A stretch of DNA of 64,000 nt from Cladopsammia gracilis (lineage: Eukaryota; Cnidaria; Anthozoa; Scleractinia; Dendrophylliidae): positions 4,031,501 through 4,095,500 of the forward strand of contig JAJGOT010000003.1 in the NCBI GenBank assembly GCA_022457155.1, given 5' to 3'. A program made the translations under genes and the position numbers. Positions 44,361 through 56,438 of this stretch are shown piece after piece. Position 1 is the first letter of the stretch; each line of letters opens with the position of its first letter. A model generated the notes under the pieces. That model was not told the origin of the DNA. It searched no databases and was given only the letters and a program-made list of their open reading frames with translations.

Positions 44361-44475
44361 AGAAATACATACATACATACATACATACATACATACATAA
44401 ACTTTATTTAAGTGTCAAGGTATTTAGCTAAAAGCTAATTGTGGACACTATAGCAAGCCAGCTATATTATAGAAG
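44361..44475 (-). mobile_element. 3' end of a LINE, minus strand, with CATA microsatellite tail
   Basis: (CATA)n at 44,366-44,398 followed by AACTTTATTTAAGTGTC. Read on the minus strand this is ACACTTAAATAAAGTTTATG then (TATG)n, matching the tail type of the LINE that ends at 45,085 on the plus strand. Only about 110 bp is preserved. Confidence 0.5.
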
Positions 44476-44479
44476 CGGC

Positions 44480-45088
44480 ACGATGGCTTTTAAATGTATG
44501 ACGGCCATGAATAACTGTCCTCAAAATTTATTAAGTGAGCAGAAGTGAGCGGTCGTAGCACCAGAAAAGAAACTCACAAATGTTGAACATTCCTTTTTTT
44601 AAAACCGCTAGCGGCCATAGAACTTTTTATTATAAAATAGTTAATTCATGGAATACCTTGGAACGTTCTCTGAAATTGTGCAATTCAGTAACTATTTCTA
44701 AAAATCGCCTGAGGACCAAACTACTACAAAAGAATTATGAAACTCTTAAGAATTATAGTTTTGTTATTTTTATTGTAACTAGTAATCAATATTGCATATA
44801 AACATTATCTTAGTTAATATTTGTTTTACTGTAACTTTTAGTTTAATTTTATTGTATTTTTATTGATATTTTTATTGTAATTAGTAGTCAATAGTGTACA
44901 ACCTCGTTCCCAGGGCTTTTCCCTTCGAGAGAGGCGCGGCCCTCTCTCGAAGGGAAAAGCTCTGGGAACGAGGTTGAATAGTGTACATAAACATTTAGTT
45001 ATATTTTTAATATTGTCTTTGAAAAGCCCCTTTGGGGAAAGTCAATAAAGTATGTATGTATGTATGTATGTACGAATGTATGTATGTA
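44480..45088 (+). pseudogene. LINE reverse transcriptase C-terminal fragment and 3' tail
   Basis: At 44,580-44,801 the protein reads NIPFFKTASGHRTFYYKIVN, SWNTLERSLKLC, then a basic KNRLRTKLLQKNY helix: the usual C-terminus of CR1-like reverse transcriptases (FKTASGxRTFYYRxVxxWNxL). Just upstream SGRSTRK fits the same protein in another frame, so a one-base indel lies near 44,560-44,575. The 3' untranslated region ends GTCAATAAAGTATGTATG and a TATG microsatellite, typical of these LINEs. A 78-bp foldback element is inserted in the 3' part. Confidence 0.75.
44899..44976. mobile_element. 78-bp foldback element with exact 9-bp target duplication
   Basis: CAACCTCGTTCCCAGGGCTT, TTCCCTTCGAGAGAGG and the inverse CCTCTCTCGAAGGGAAAAGC, TCTGGGAACGAGGTTG. 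AATAGTGTA occurs at 44,890-44,898 and 44,977-44,985. The near-perfect arms and exact duplication indicate a young insertion. Confidence 0.85.
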
Positions 45089-45369
45089 TACATGTATATA
45101 CATTCAGACAGATTACCTGTCAATTTTGGTACCTTAAAAGTTACAAGTCATATTGCTCGGATCCATGTTTGTAACCATTTATAAAAAAAGTTAATTTTCT
45201 TTAATTTCTTCTTCTTCAATTTTTAAAAATTGTCATGTTTTTATTACGTCTTTACTCGTTACTCGTACCGTCCTCTCAGATTACCGTGTAGCATGAAATT
45301 TACAGCTTTTGAAGAGCGCATGTGCTGACAATAAATGCTTTTGAAAAAAATCAGAGAAAAATAACCCAC
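45089..45369. other. Spacer
   Basis: AT-rich, no feature beyond the end of the TATG-type tract. Confidence 0.3.
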
Positions 45370-46336
45370 ACAGCCATCTGTGGCGTCGCTATAGAAAATG
45401 AAATTAACCCCTCCCCCCCCCCCCCCCCCCCCCCCCACATGAAACCGAACTCAAAACCCTTCTTTAAACCTGTGACATCGCAATAGAAAATAAAGATATC
45501 TCCCATGAAACCGAACTAAAAACGTTCTTTAAACCTGAAATTTAAACCTGAAATTAACCTTCCGTAAAAATGAATACAAAGCCCTGCTTAAACCTGACAT
45601 CGCTATTAAAATAAAAAAAATATCCGCCATGAAACCGAACTAAAAACCTTCTTTAAGCCTGTGACTTCGCAATAGAAAATAAAAATCTCTCATGAAACCG
45701 AACTAAAAACGTTCTTTAAACCTGTGACGTCGCTATAAAAAATGAAATTAACCTCCCGTGAAAATGAATTCAAAGCCCTGCTTAAACCTGTGACATCGCT
45801 ATAAAAATAAAAAATATATATATCCGCCATGAAACCGAACTAAAAACCTTCTTTAAACCTGTGACGTCGCTATAAAAGATGAAATTAACCTCCCGTAAAA
45901 ATGAATACAAAGCCCTGCTTAAACCTGTGACATCGCTATAAAAATAAAAAAATATCCGCCATGAAACCGAACTAAAAACCTTCTTTAAACCTGTGACATC
46001 GCTATAGAAAATAAAAATATCTCCCATGAAACCGAACTAAAAACGTTCTTTAAACCTGTGACGTCGCTTTGAAAAATGATCGAAATTAACCCCCCGTGAA
46101 AATGAATTCAAAGCCCTGCTTAAACCTGTGACATTGCTATAAAAATAAAAAAATATCTGCCATGAAACCGAACTAAAAACCTTCTTTAAACCTGTGACAT
46201 CACTATAAAAATAAAAAAATATCTCCCATGAAACCGAACTAAAAAGGTTCTTTAAACCTGTGACGTCGCTATAAAAAATGAAATTAACCTCCCGTGAAAA
46301 TGAATTTAAAGCCCTGCTTAAACCTGTGAGATCGCG
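45370..46336 (+). repeat. Tandem array, about 63-65-bp monomers in alternating types
   Basis: Monomers start CCTGTGACATCGCTATA. Type A continues AAATATC(T/C)(C/G)CCATGAAACC, GAACTAAAAACCTTCTTTAA; type B continues ATGAAATTAACCTCCCGTGA, AAATGAATTCAAAGCCCTGC. About 15 monomers, with A and B alternating irregularly. A long C run (45,411-45,436) interrupts the first. Minus-strand frames across it are repeat artefacts. Confidence 0.85.
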
Positions 46337-46710
46337 TTGGAAAACTTTGCAAGCAAGGCGCTTAGTGGTAAGTACAAACATTTGGTCCTTTGTTACTGAG
46401 TTCTGTTATTTATCATATCAAGAAAAGGGTATTCCAAATCAGCCTCAGCCATCTTGATCAAAGGCCTCTTTCGAGCCAAGACGTGAATGTAAAACAACCA
46501 TCGGACCTACCCTACACAAGGTGGGTCTTCTTAGATTGTACATGTTTATGACTACTTCCCTTATGTTGCAGATCCACGTACCAAAATCTTTTACCAAAGA
46601 AAGACCTCTAAAACCTTCGTGTGTAGCTGAGGGAGTCCTGGGTTATTCTCCAGAGCGTATAGCAAACACGTGGCAGGTAAAATCCACTGTGATTTTTTAT
46701 CAACAATGCT
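46337..46710. other. No supported feature
   Basis: A short plus-strand frame (46,521-46,760) shows no domain. Confidence 0.3.
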
Positions 46711-46714
46711 TTAA

Positions 46715-47088
46715 GGTGGCTAGCAATAGTTCCCAGAATTTTCCATCACCTATACTTTGATGGATCAGTACTATAATTCTTTATCAGTTGATGCTTCAAT
46801 AATGGTATCAAGCAAATGCCCAATCATTGATGAACAAGTTGTGGTCTCCTTTATGATGTGACAGGTTACCATAGTAACAGTATAACCTGTTAAAGACACC
46901 CTTAATTTTAGATTTACGTGCTTATTACTAAAAAACGAGCTGGATGACCCCCATTTCTTATTATCGAATTGTAATTGGCATGTTATGATAAAACTTTTTG
47001 CAAAGTTTAAAAATATTCTGTACATAGGGTTCAGAGCCACCTTAAATTTATAGGTGATGGAAAATTATGGGAACTGTTGTGAGCCACC
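46715..47088. mobile_element. 374-bp TTAA-flanked element (GGTGGCT ends)
   Basis: TTAA (46,711-46,714) then GGTGGCTAGCAATAGTTCCC, AGAATTTTCCATCACCTATA; the right end is the inverse with a few changes, then TTAA (47,089-47,092). An extra partial end (GAGCCACCTTAAATTTATAG) lies inside at 47,035. TTAA targeting suggests the piggyBac group. Confidence 0.7.
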
Positions 47089-47092
47089 TTAA

Positions 47093-48604
47093 CGCAGTTT
47101 AAAGATTAATTACAGTCCGTACTGCCCATTGTCAGCTCGGCAATGTTTGTGAGCCTCACACGAAGGAATTTTAGTAGCGAAAATGAAAATTACGGGACAA
47201 ACTTACCTTTTCCTTCGTTAGTAATGTCAGATATCCTTGCCAAACAATAATAACAAGTTAAAGAACCCCAACGTTTTCCCAAACCGACGTTTCAGCTCAT
47301 CGAGCATTCGTAAACACAACGGCCGTAATGGTAGTCTGATATATCCCTGACAGTAAGTTTATACTATTGAAGCAAATATAGTAAAGCTTATAGAAAGCTT
47401 GCAAACATTGTTTTTTACTTTTTTATGAAAATTGAAGATGATTCTCAGGATTCTTACTATTGAATTGACCGCTGAAAAAATAGACTAATGTTCAGTGACG
47501 TTAATTTTTATAAGATCTTATATGTTAAGTCAAATGATCACGAATTCAAAGTAAGCTTACGCGAAGATGTATTTCAAGTTCACTCCAAAGAGAAGTCATG
47601 TAAGTGTAAATGCTGATTTTCCCAAGACGCAAGCTTAGCTTCACTTAATTTCCTAGCTGCAAATCGATCTTTATCGTAATCCAACCAAATTGTGCTATAA
47701 GCTTCTACAATTATCACAAATCAAAACTGATATGGCTAACAAACGGAATAACGAAAACAAATGAATCTGAACACATTCAAAATGCGGTGCATCATTGGCC
47801 AAGACTACGCTTTCGCGTTTTACAGGTGAACAAGTGAATAAAAATATTTTGAACCAATAAAATAATAATGACAACACTGAATTAATATCTTTACCTTATT
47901 TTAAGGTGACATGCCAGTCCTATCCAGCTGTATGTTTAAAGCAATCCAAATGTTAAAACTCGATGAAAATTCAAACCTAGAATTCATCCTGGTTTCGCAT
48001 GAAACGTCAAGAATTAAGCTTATTGAAGAAATGTTTTAACAGCTTTTAAAAAAGCTTAATTTCAGCGGTTCATATACTGTTGCACACAAGAAAAGAGCAA
48101 TTCCATTTCCACTGTAGAAAGTCGTGATGAATGCGTCAGTTCTTTTGTTTCCAAGCTGCAAACTGAACCATTTCTTTATCTCAGCCTTACGAACACCACA
48201 AACAAATAAGCAAGAATATCGTCAGTTTAATTATCAATTTTCTCAAGCAGTTCAGGTCAGTCCATTGTTAGACTTTTTTAACAATCCGGCGTAACAAAAT
48301 AGCTTTAAGGCAGTTAATACTGGATCATTTTGCTTGAAATGACTGCAAGAATTAGATGACTATCGCAGCTCAGGAAAGACTTCAACTTTTACTCCTTTGC
48401 TAATTTCATTCATTCAACTCAAGCGCCACAGCGCCACAATTTTGGCTCCTTTCGGTCTTTTCGTGCGGGTCATGTGAAAAATGTCTGGACTCAAACTTTC
48501 CCTAAACTAGTATTGAGTGTATCGTGTTCTCTGTGCGAGTCTTAATCTATAAAAGCGCTCACTTTGGAGAAAAATTCAACCTAAAAGTACAAAAAGATAA
48601 ATAG
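47093..48604. other. No supported feature in 1.5 kb
   Basis: AT-rich throughout; no coding frame with a domain, no inverted ends paired. TTTCAGCTCATCGAGCATTC at 47,290 is unremarkable. Confidence 0.35.
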
Positions 48605-48897
48605 ATAATAGAGTCTTTTAGGGCACAAAATAAGACCAGTTAGGATTTTAGAAAAGAAGAAAACAGCTGGTAAATTCCAAGCCTTTTGTTTTCGGTTGAA
48701 TAATAGAGTCTTTTAGGACACAAAATAAGACCAGTTAGGATTTTAGAAAAGAAGAAAGTAGCTGGTAAATTCCAAGCCTTTTGTTTTCGGTTGGATAATA
48801 GAGTCTTTTAGGACACAAAATAAGACCAGTTAGGATTTTAGAAAAGAAGAAAGCAGCTGGTAAATTCCAAGCCTTTTGTTCTCGGTTGGATAATAAA
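48605..48897 (+). repeat. Tandem array, about 95-bp unit, three copies
   Basis: TAATAGAGTCTTTTAGGACA, CAAAATAAGACCAGTTAGGA, TTTTAGAAAAGAAGAAAGCA, GCTGGTAAATTCCAAGCC, TTTTGTTTTCGGTTGGA; nearly identical units. A stray GAAAGCAGCTGGTAAATTC recurs at 49,171. Confidence 0.85.
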
Positions 48898-49235
48898 GTC
48901 TGAACTGTTGTCTCGTTTCTGTTGTTGTTTTGTCCTTTTTTATGCTGCATTTTTGATACCCCATTCTTTGCAGTTTTATCAGTATATTGCTTATTTACTG
49001 TATGATAATCTAATAAAATGCAAAATTTAAATTAAATCCTAAGAATATTTAAAAAAAATGGATATTAAAACTTCGCTTTAAAATTTCGTTTTGATATCAA
49101 TTACAGCAATTGCAGTTATACAAATGTAATATTACATTTTGTATACCCTGAGTGAACAACAAACAAAAAGAAAGCAGCTGGTAAATTCTGGGGGTAAGAT
49201 TCCTTTCCCTAAAATTTTCTGCTCAAGTCTGAATT
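48898..49235. other. Spacer between arrays
   Basis: AT-rich; only the stray fragment of the preceding array at 49,171. Confidence 0.3.
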
Positions 49236-49868
49236 ATTCAGCTGAGGGAATCGAAAAGCTCCAAGTGTATTAGTACAAAAGGCACTAAAATGATATGGAA
49301 AAACAGTACAACGCCATTACAAACGTTCCTAAACATTCCTCGTTGGAGTCCCTGTTCAAATTTTCAGCTAAGGGAATCGAAAAGCTCCAAGTGTATTAGT
49401 ACAAAAGGCACTAAAATGATATGGAAAAACAGTACAGCGCCATTCCAAACGTTCCTAAACATTCCTCGTTGGAGTCCCTGTTCAAATTTTCAGCTAAGGG
49501 AATCGAAAAGCTCCAACTGTATTAGTACAAAAGGCACTAAAATTATATGGAAAAACAGTACAACGCCATTACAAGCGTTGTCCTAAACATTCCTCGTTGG
49601 GGTCCCTGTTCAAATATTCAGCTTTGAGGGAATCGAAACGCTACAAGTGTAATAGTTTTAAAGGCACCAAAATGATATGAAAAAACAGTACAACGGCATT
49701 CCAAGCGTTGTCCTAAACATTTATTGTTGGGGTCCCTGTTCAAATATTCAGCTGAGGGAATCGAAAAACTCCAAGTGTATTAGTATAAAAGGCACTAAAA
49801 TGATATGGAAAAACAGTACAACGCCCTAACAAGCGTTGTCCTAAACATTTCTCGTTGGGTTCCCTGTG
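49236..49868 (+). repeat. Tandem array, about 127-bp unit, five copies
   Basis: Unit CAGCTGAGGGAATCGAAAAG, CTCCAAGTGTATTAGTACAA, AAGGCACTAAAATGATATGG, AAAAACAGTACAACGCCATT, then CGTTCCTAAACATTCCTCGT, TGGAGTCCCTGTTCAAAT. The plus frame at 49,290-49,586 is a repeat artefact. A GTAC microsatellite follows at 49,875-49,895. Confidence 0.85.
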
Positions 49869-50224
49869 CATTCGTACGTACGTACGTACGTATGTACGGC
49901 TGCGACAAGAAATAGCAACACGATAACGACATAACTCGATCATTTGTTTTTGTATACTGAGCTGTTTAGTTCTGAAATCTCATCAATGCGAAAATATTAA
50001 AAACCGACATCAAATCGTGTAAAAGTACCCAGTTTATCAGAAACTAAATACACATAGTAACTTTAGTATCACTTTGATCAAATAAACACATGTACAGCAG
50101 ATGAGTGTAACCCAGTTTTAAGTCAGTTTCCTTTACATCGCCGGCCTTTTGTGAAATTAACGAAGTTCAATACTACCAAGAGACTGTCCTTCGTTTTCAC
50201 CTTCTTCTGGCAGAACAGAATCAA

Positions 50225-50760
50225 ATGAACGGATGCTTTTCTCGATTTGTTTTAACCTTTCTTAAACCAATTTTAACCATTGGTACATTTTATTGCATTT
50301 TAAAATCATACGGGGTTGCAGTATTGAGTAGGAATGGTTTCAATTGCTCGATCCACAAAACAATTTTAGATCCAACCGGACGGCTTATTGTATTAAAAGT
50401 GGACATCGAGGATAGCGTGTACGTGCTGATTAATATTTGTGCACCAAATAAAGATAAATATGGCGAAAAATTCTTTAGAATTATTCATGCAAAGCTACAA
50501 AAAGAAGGTTTAGGTAGCGATAAAGACATCATAAGTAGATGTAATTTCAATTGTCCAATAAACATATTACTGGACAAAACAGGTGGTATAATGACTTCAA
50601 CAAAGATGGTCTTAGTTATATCCAAAAGCTTTACCTGGAGTCAAAGATTACCAGGAGTATTCTGTGGACTCGATTATTGGTTATTATAATTCAACACATT
50701 GATACATTGCCCAAATATGGTCATAGCGCCCTCGATATCGGTAGCTCTATTTGACATATA
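50225..50760 (+). pseudogene. LINE apurinic-like endonuclease fragment (L1/Tx1-like)
   Basis: The frame at 50,225-50,689 contains GVAVLSRNGFNCSIHKTILD, PTGRLIVLKV, DSVYVLINICAPNKD, KFF...HAKLQKEGL, CNFNCPINILLDKTGG, SFTWSQR and CGLDYWLL. This is the middle and end of a non-LTR retrotransposon endonuclease domain, whose role is to nick target DNA. The usual GGDFN metal-binding motif reads SRCNFN, so a key residue pattern is lost, and part of the segment before SFTWSQ is missing. After the stop the frame shifts (SIDILPKYGHSALDI-like). No reverse transcriptase follows. A decayed, truncated copy. Confidence 0.7.
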
Positions 50761-51609
50761 TCCCGCGATGGTGGCAATTTCGAATTTCGAAGGAAAGTGA
50801 AAGCGACCGCTGCATGCAATTTCGTATCTTTGGGAGAAAAAATGGGTGAATGTACTATTATGGATAAAAAAGGGAAAATCAACTACAGGTAACGACGTTT
50901 TATCCTCTCGCCTGTTCTTTCAGACTTTTCACCGCTCTGTTTAGGCAGCCGTGTGTTTGTTCAATTTGTTTTGATTCTGAATTGAACTTTTTTAAGACAC
51001 GAAACACTTTTCATAAAGTAATTCTCTGTCATTTTACTGTGTTTTAATTCGTGCAGTTATTACTCTGTCGTTCTTAACGTGGACGAAAGCTCTCCGTATG
51101 AACCCGTCAATTTTAGCGTGGCAAAGTTTTCATTCGCCGCTTGTTAAACCGGGTTTGGCTTTATGCCAAAAGCGGCTTTATAAAATGCGTTTGCTACATA
51201 CATGGCGACATTTCGATGATTTGCATGGTGGGTTCACACTAGACAGTAAGTTCGCTCATATGTTTCTATAAAGTTCTCACTTTTAAGTGCTATCAAGATA
51301 AAGAGTAATTAAATTGATTAATAACTTCTGGTATTTTTGCGAACATATTTTCTTCTTCGGACTTCAGTGAACTGTCACTGTGTAAGCGCATGACTTTTGA
51401 ACAGGCTGCTTCAGGACTCACGGTTTCTTTGATTACATGACGCACCGAAGAATTAGAAGAGAGAATTGACATGGAATATTGCTGCGAGCGCTATTTCATT
51501 GATCGAAACCGAACCGTTGTTATTAAAGAACTTTTGATGAGTTTTTGAAGATCTGTTTTTACTGCAGACTGATCTCCATTTAATAAGCTCACCGCTTGAT
51601 TCTCGCTCG
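50761..51609. other. No supported feature
   Basis: Nothing recognised; no LINE reverse transcriptase continues here. Confidence 0.35.
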
Positions 51610-52013
51610 CTTGAGTTTTTCTCAATACAAAGCGCGCTTTCATTGGTTGATTCATTGTCGCATTACATCTTACAAACAAATTGTTTCCCGCCAAACGTCC
51701 ATGAGCGGGCAACATTTGCGAAAGCGGACAACATTTTTGACGTCAGAGAGTAACAGTGCACTGCTGCCCGCTAGCGCACGTGATCAGACTGGACAAAACG
51801 TGGCATGATTATAATGCGATTGATGTTTACCTCAAGTGCCCGGCGCGTTTTTCAAATGCCTTGTGTTGCTATATAACAAATTACTTAGTGACTGATCCCT
51901 CGGGAAACAGTGAATTTTTTACCCGAGAATCTCGATGTTCGTCGAGGGAAACATAGAGATTCTCGGGAAACAAAATTCACTGTTTCCCTAGGGACCAGTA
52001 ATTAAGTATTTAA
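51610..52013 (+). mobile_element. Non-autonomous element (family CCCGAGGGAAACAG), copy 2
   Basis: Opposite orientation to 5209-5591: TTGAGTTTTTCTCAATACAA, TTGTTTCCCGCCAAACG, GCGAAAGCGGACAACATTTT, then the hairpin CCCTCGGGAAACAGTGAATT ... AATTCACTGTTTCCCTAGGG. Target duplication not evident here. Confidence 0.7.
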
Positions 52014-52184
52014 TAATTATTTTATTACCCCAAAGAGTCAAAGGATAGCAAACATTAAAGAAAACGAGGCCAATTTTATTCTCAAACTTTCATAATTTGT
52101 TAGTGCTAGGTTTAGACGTGATCCATTTGGCGGTAACTTTATCAAAACATTAGTAATTAAATAATCGAAAACATAATATATATA

Positions 52185-53397
52185 GTTAGCCTTAGCCTAA
52201 CAGCGTCGCCCTTTGAAGAACCTCTGAACAAGCTTAAGTAAGATGAAACTAAACTTAGGTGAAGGGTCGGAAGACGGGCTATTTTTCAATTTTTAGCAAT
52301 TCTCAAAAACAGTATTACCCGACCGTCTGCACAGTACATTTAGACCGTACAAAAGTTCACAAAAACAACTTTTTCTCCGTCTAGAATAACTATTACGACT
52401 ATTTTCCGAATAAAATACAGTTGTTGCTTGTCAAAAAATGCCCGAGAAACTGATTCGGAAATCAAAATTGCAAAAATACACAAACATATTTTCGAATATT
52501 TGCATAAGGCGACGCGAGTATAAAATGTAAGTCTTGCTTTGTTTACATAAAATTGCTTTTCAATCTTTGTAATGAATGAACAAACACATAAAAATGGACA
52601 CCACAATCTTCTTTCGAAAAATTTTATTCAAATCTCCATTAGTTTATGTTTAAAAGCAAAACGCGTACCATTTATATAGCGCATCGAGGTCGAGCCGTGT
52701 CTTCGATGCAATTCAAGAAATTAATACAACTGAATTTAAGCTAGACGTTTATAAACAATTCTTGAAAACTAACGAGAACACAAACAAAAAGTCAATCACA
52801 GATTGAAATCAAGATAAATTCCCATCGAAAAATGTAATTTGTTTTACCTTTAAGTCCCTCCGGCGACTACTGTACTTGGAAATTCTTTAAATCTCTGCTT
52901 TGGTGCTGAAATCCGTAAAACGAACCCGTCTCTTCGCATTGCTAAAAACGTATATAATTCCTCGAAGCAATATTTTATCCCTGAAAGCTCTTCTTTTTCC
53001 ACTAAAGCGGCTTCTGAGTATCCCTTAATTAGTATCCTGTCTTGAGCAGCAAACCGCAAAAAAAAAATGTTGGGTGATAACGACTTTCATTCTCTGCTAA
53101 AAACAGCAAAAAATCCAGCAACGGCTAGTAGTGTTTACCGAGCTGACAGCTGTGTAGCCGCGCGAAAAACAAAGCCTCAAAGATCCCGGATGTTTTGTGG
53201 CGTCACATGCGCATGTTTTGCGACGTCATATGCGCCAGCGAGATAGCCGAACGCGTACGGCGGGCGTTCGGCGGCGGCGGGCACACAACGCGCCTGCGAA
53301 ACATTCCGCTAGCCATGACCATGAAAAATGACGGGCATAGGTTGTATGAGTATGGTGCTCCGCCGGGCCTTCTGCCCGCGGGCTCCGCTATTACATT
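52185..53397 (+). repeat. 1.1-kb interspersed repeat, copy 2
   Basis: Same order as 31,739-32,866, from ATATATATAGTTAGCCTTAG to GGGCTCCGCTA. Differences include extra GC-rich sequence near 53,200-53,290 (GTGGCGTCACATGCGCATGT, GCGACGTCATATGCGCC). Confidence 0.65.
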
Positions 53398-53990
53398 TGG
53401 TTTCCCATTGTTTACACAATTCAGTTAAGTCCTCTTTGCTTTAATAATTTGGATATACTGGATATGTTCATCTTGTTAACAGTGTTATAACAATTTAATT
53501 TCAAAATGATCAACATCTCGTTTACAAATAATTATAAGAGAAACAAAAATAAACTGCGCTGACTGCGAGAAAGCAAGGTGAAATGTTTGACTGTGTGTTT
53601 TCGCAAGCGTCCCATCGCATAATTTAATTACGTTACTTTATTAAGTTTTCGCGTTTATAATCAAGGGCTCTTAAAGCCATCTCGTTAATGCGTTAGAATG
53701 TGAGGTTAATAAAAAAAGAATGTTGATAGTCAAAGGTATTAGGTTGCGGCGGTCTTATTGGAAGAATAATCAGTAGTTTGAATTTCAGAGATGTTCTCGC
53801 TAGCTGTGGAGTGACCTTGATGAATAGACTACACTGTTGATGAATGGACTACAACCTCAGTTGCCTTATGTTTTTTGAAAATCAAATAAATTCGTAATGA
53901 TAAAAAACTGAAAATTCTGTTGTTGCCATTCTCCCTCCCCCTCCCCTACCAACTGTCGATTTTCATGAAATATTTTACTTTTAAGTATTG
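53398..53990. other. No gene; single end of the 9.2-kb TIR family
   Basis: GGGCTCTTAAAGCCATCTCG, TTAATGCG at 53,668-53,695 matches the ends of 9181-10525. No partner end was found here. Confidence 0.4.
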
Positions 53991-54448
53991 TTCCACATAA
54001 GAACGATAGCAAACTTCATTGTTCTGCGGCATTAGCTCTTTCCCACATAGAATATCTTTGATTTCAAGAAAAGAGGAGTAGCTGATGATTAATAATTATA
54101 TTTCATTATAAAAATAAAGAAAATCCATTTGCATCAAATAAATTTTAGGAAATGTTCGTGCTTAACCAATCAGAATAGCAGAAGACAATAGCTAATAATT
54201 TTGCTTCTTTGATGAAGTTCCTCAAATACAATATCTTTTAAAAATTGTATGTTGTGCGATTGGGTCTCAATTTACTTGAAACCTTAAAAAAATTAGACAA
54301 AATGCACCTTGAACCTTAACTTTTTAGCGGTTTTTGAGTCTAGACCAATGAGATCACTAGTTGTAACAATGAAAAAACTTGACATTCCATCGTGCTTGAC
54401 ATTCCATTGCCGTTCAGCGCTTTCCTTCTTTTGCGGATCATTACTTAA
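53991..54448 (+). mobile_element. TTAA-flanked element (family AGTAATGCTCCAC), copy 4
   Basis: TTAAGTATTGTTCCACATAA to GGATCATTACTTAA. A short repeat TTGACATTCCAT is duplicated near its right end (54,378-54,405). Confidence 0.8.
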
Positions 54449-54541
54449 AGAGAATTTGATTGAACTGCAGCCTTGCTTGGGAAACTGATTCCTGGGTTCC
54501 AGCAGGAGCCCATGGGCTCCTGGTTCCAGAAACGCTGGAAA

Positions 54542-54845
54542 CGCAGGGGCGGATCCAGGATTTTTCTTAGGAGGGGGTGCACCTCTAAGGAATGAATAAA
54601 CCGCATAAATGTTTCTTTTCTTTGCAGAATACTAGTTATATTAGAAAGATGCAGGTCATCTCAGGGGGGGGGGGGGTGCGCACTTCTTGCACCCCCCCTA
54701 GATTCGTCTTTGAAACGGCGTTTGTGAGTCTTCTATTTTAAAAATGTCCTGGGGGGGACATGCCGCCAGACCCCCCAAGGTGGCTTGCGCGTTCGGCGCA
54801 AAGAAAAAATTGACGTCCGGTGCTTTCAGAAATATGTCCGCTACT
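54542..54845. mobile_element. Degraded hAT-like MITE (GGGGCGGATCCAG end)
   Basis: CAGGGGCGGATCCAGGATTT at the left, G/C-rich inner arms (54,665-54,705), CCCCCAAGG, then TTTCAGAAATATGTCCGCTA in place of the usual right end. The right end has decayed. Same family type as 12,941-13,226. Confidence 0.55.
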
Positions 54846-55435
54846 TTTCAAAACTGTTGAATACGCTCCCTTAATATTTCTTTATATTGCCAGATTTTTT
54901 AGTCGTACCACTTTAAAATGGTCTTCGCGGTCCCTGAAGGAAAGAGTCGCTATACTGTTAAAATTGGCAACGGAGGTTTTAATCTAAATGGCGAGGTTTA
55001 CGCAGCTGTAAAGCGTAGCGAATAGAAGGTAAAATTATAGCCTTGAGTGAGAGAAACTTCAATTTTGTACAAGTTGAATAGCTTATTAAGCTACAAGTCT
55101 GTCTGCTATAAAGCTTGGATTCTGAAAATTAAAATTCTGTAAAGACAAAACTAAAGTAGCTGGGCCCAGCGTGACTCTTTATTAATAGAAGGAAAGACAT
55201 TGACGCTGTTCACGGCCAACAAGAGAGAGAGAGAGAAAAGAGAGAGAGAAAAGAGAGAAAGAAAGAAAGAAAAGTTAGAGAAATTCAAAGTTTTCGTATA
55301 TAAAAACGTACATGCCAATATTAATGGCTAAAAGAACACATCAAATGCGTGGCAGAAAAGGACACTAAAGTGAGGTCAAAATCAACGGAGCGCAACACTA
55401 CGGGAAACCGCAAGTGACAGACTTGACGTGAGTCC
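54846..55435. other. No gene; GA microsatellite
   Basis: (GA)n/(GAAA)n tract at 55,222-55,275. The rest is unremarkable. Confidence 0.4.
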
Positions 55436-55885
55436 ATTCCTGGGGTGTGCTCTGCAAATTTTTGGGTGTGGGTGTGCCGCTGGGACTCTGAGACCCTTAA
55501 CCTATACTAGACCATTTTAGCTGCATTTTGCTACCCTATTCTAGACTAAACACCGAAAAACCCTACCGTATTCTAGACCTATTCCAGACTCGCTATTTTC
55601 CAGAAACTGGTTCACTATCACAGTTATTAGTTAACAGGGGTCAGTAAAAATGCCGTACTGCCCGCCGTACCAATTTTTAAATGCCACTTCCCAGTAAACG
55701 TTGTCTAGACTAACTTGTTCACGCAACTGATCAGTTTCGCTTAAAATGATACCCTATTCTAGTCCAAAAATCTCTGATTACCATACCCTATCCTAGACTA
55801 AATCGCCTGAAAACCATACTCTTCACAGCGGCACATACCTATATAGCTCATATATGGGAGTTCCCCCCCCCCCCCCCCGGGAGTC
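55436..55885. repeat. Repeat block with CCCTATTCTAGAC motifs
   Basis: TACCCTATTCTAGACTAAAC and variants recur at about 55,540, 55,570, 55,748 and 55,783. Bounded by opposed GGTGTGCCGCTGG (55,480) and AGCGGCACATACC (55,828) and a C run (55,863-55,878). Probably a non-autonomous element with a short internal tandem motif. Confidence 0.45.
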
Positions 55886-56229
55886 CATTGGACGCTGCTT
55901 TTGAAAGGTTTTAAAACTCAGTCTAAACTAAAATCGTCGTTGCAAACGGCTAAATGCAGAATATTTTCCTACAAAATGTGCACCAGTTTGAAGGATGGTC
56001 TTCGAGATTGGAAGACAGTATTTTTCGTTGGCGTACGTGTCTTGCAAGACATGCGGATTTTCTGCCGTTCTTTCAGGGGTTTTTGCGAGAAATGGTCGCG
56101 CGGGAAATCCAAGAACTATACATATTGTAGTAAGATTTGCTATCTAACTTTTGATAAACAGTTTTTGTAAGTTTACTATGAAATGAATGGCTTTGAAGGT
56201 GAAGTTTCATGGTATCTGATTATATAATA
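55886..56229. other. No supported feature
   Basis: The plus frame at 55,901-56,170 shows no domain. Confidence 0.3.
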
Positions 56230-56330
56230 AGTCTTTAGCGTCATATTAGTTTACAGTGATATTACTAATCACGTGAAGAGTTATGTGAAATATTCTATAA
56301 ATGGCCTGGGAATAGGTTCGTTGTTTGGAG
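56230..56330 (-). repeat. Inverted copy of the 8.0-9.0 kb repeat
   Basis: On the minus strand GAACCTATTCCCAGGCCATT, TATAGAATATTTCACATAAC and CTCTTCACGTGAT match 8045-8115 and relatives. Confidence 0.55.
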
Positions 56331-56438
56331 GAGCTATTCGAGTCGAAGTGTATCTGCTGGCTACTGTGTATTATAAAATTTGAGCTGTTTTGTACGGTGG
56401 CCGATAAGGACACAACACGAACACAAAACCCACAACAC

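Noticed and set aside
45782..46381. Minus frames with repeated FYFYSDVTGL residues
   Set aside because: Artefact of the 63-65-bp array.
49290..49586. 98-codon plus frame with repeated FLNIPRWSPCSNFQ
   Set aside because: Artefact of the 127-bp array; the unit length shifts the frame and the later units do not keep it.
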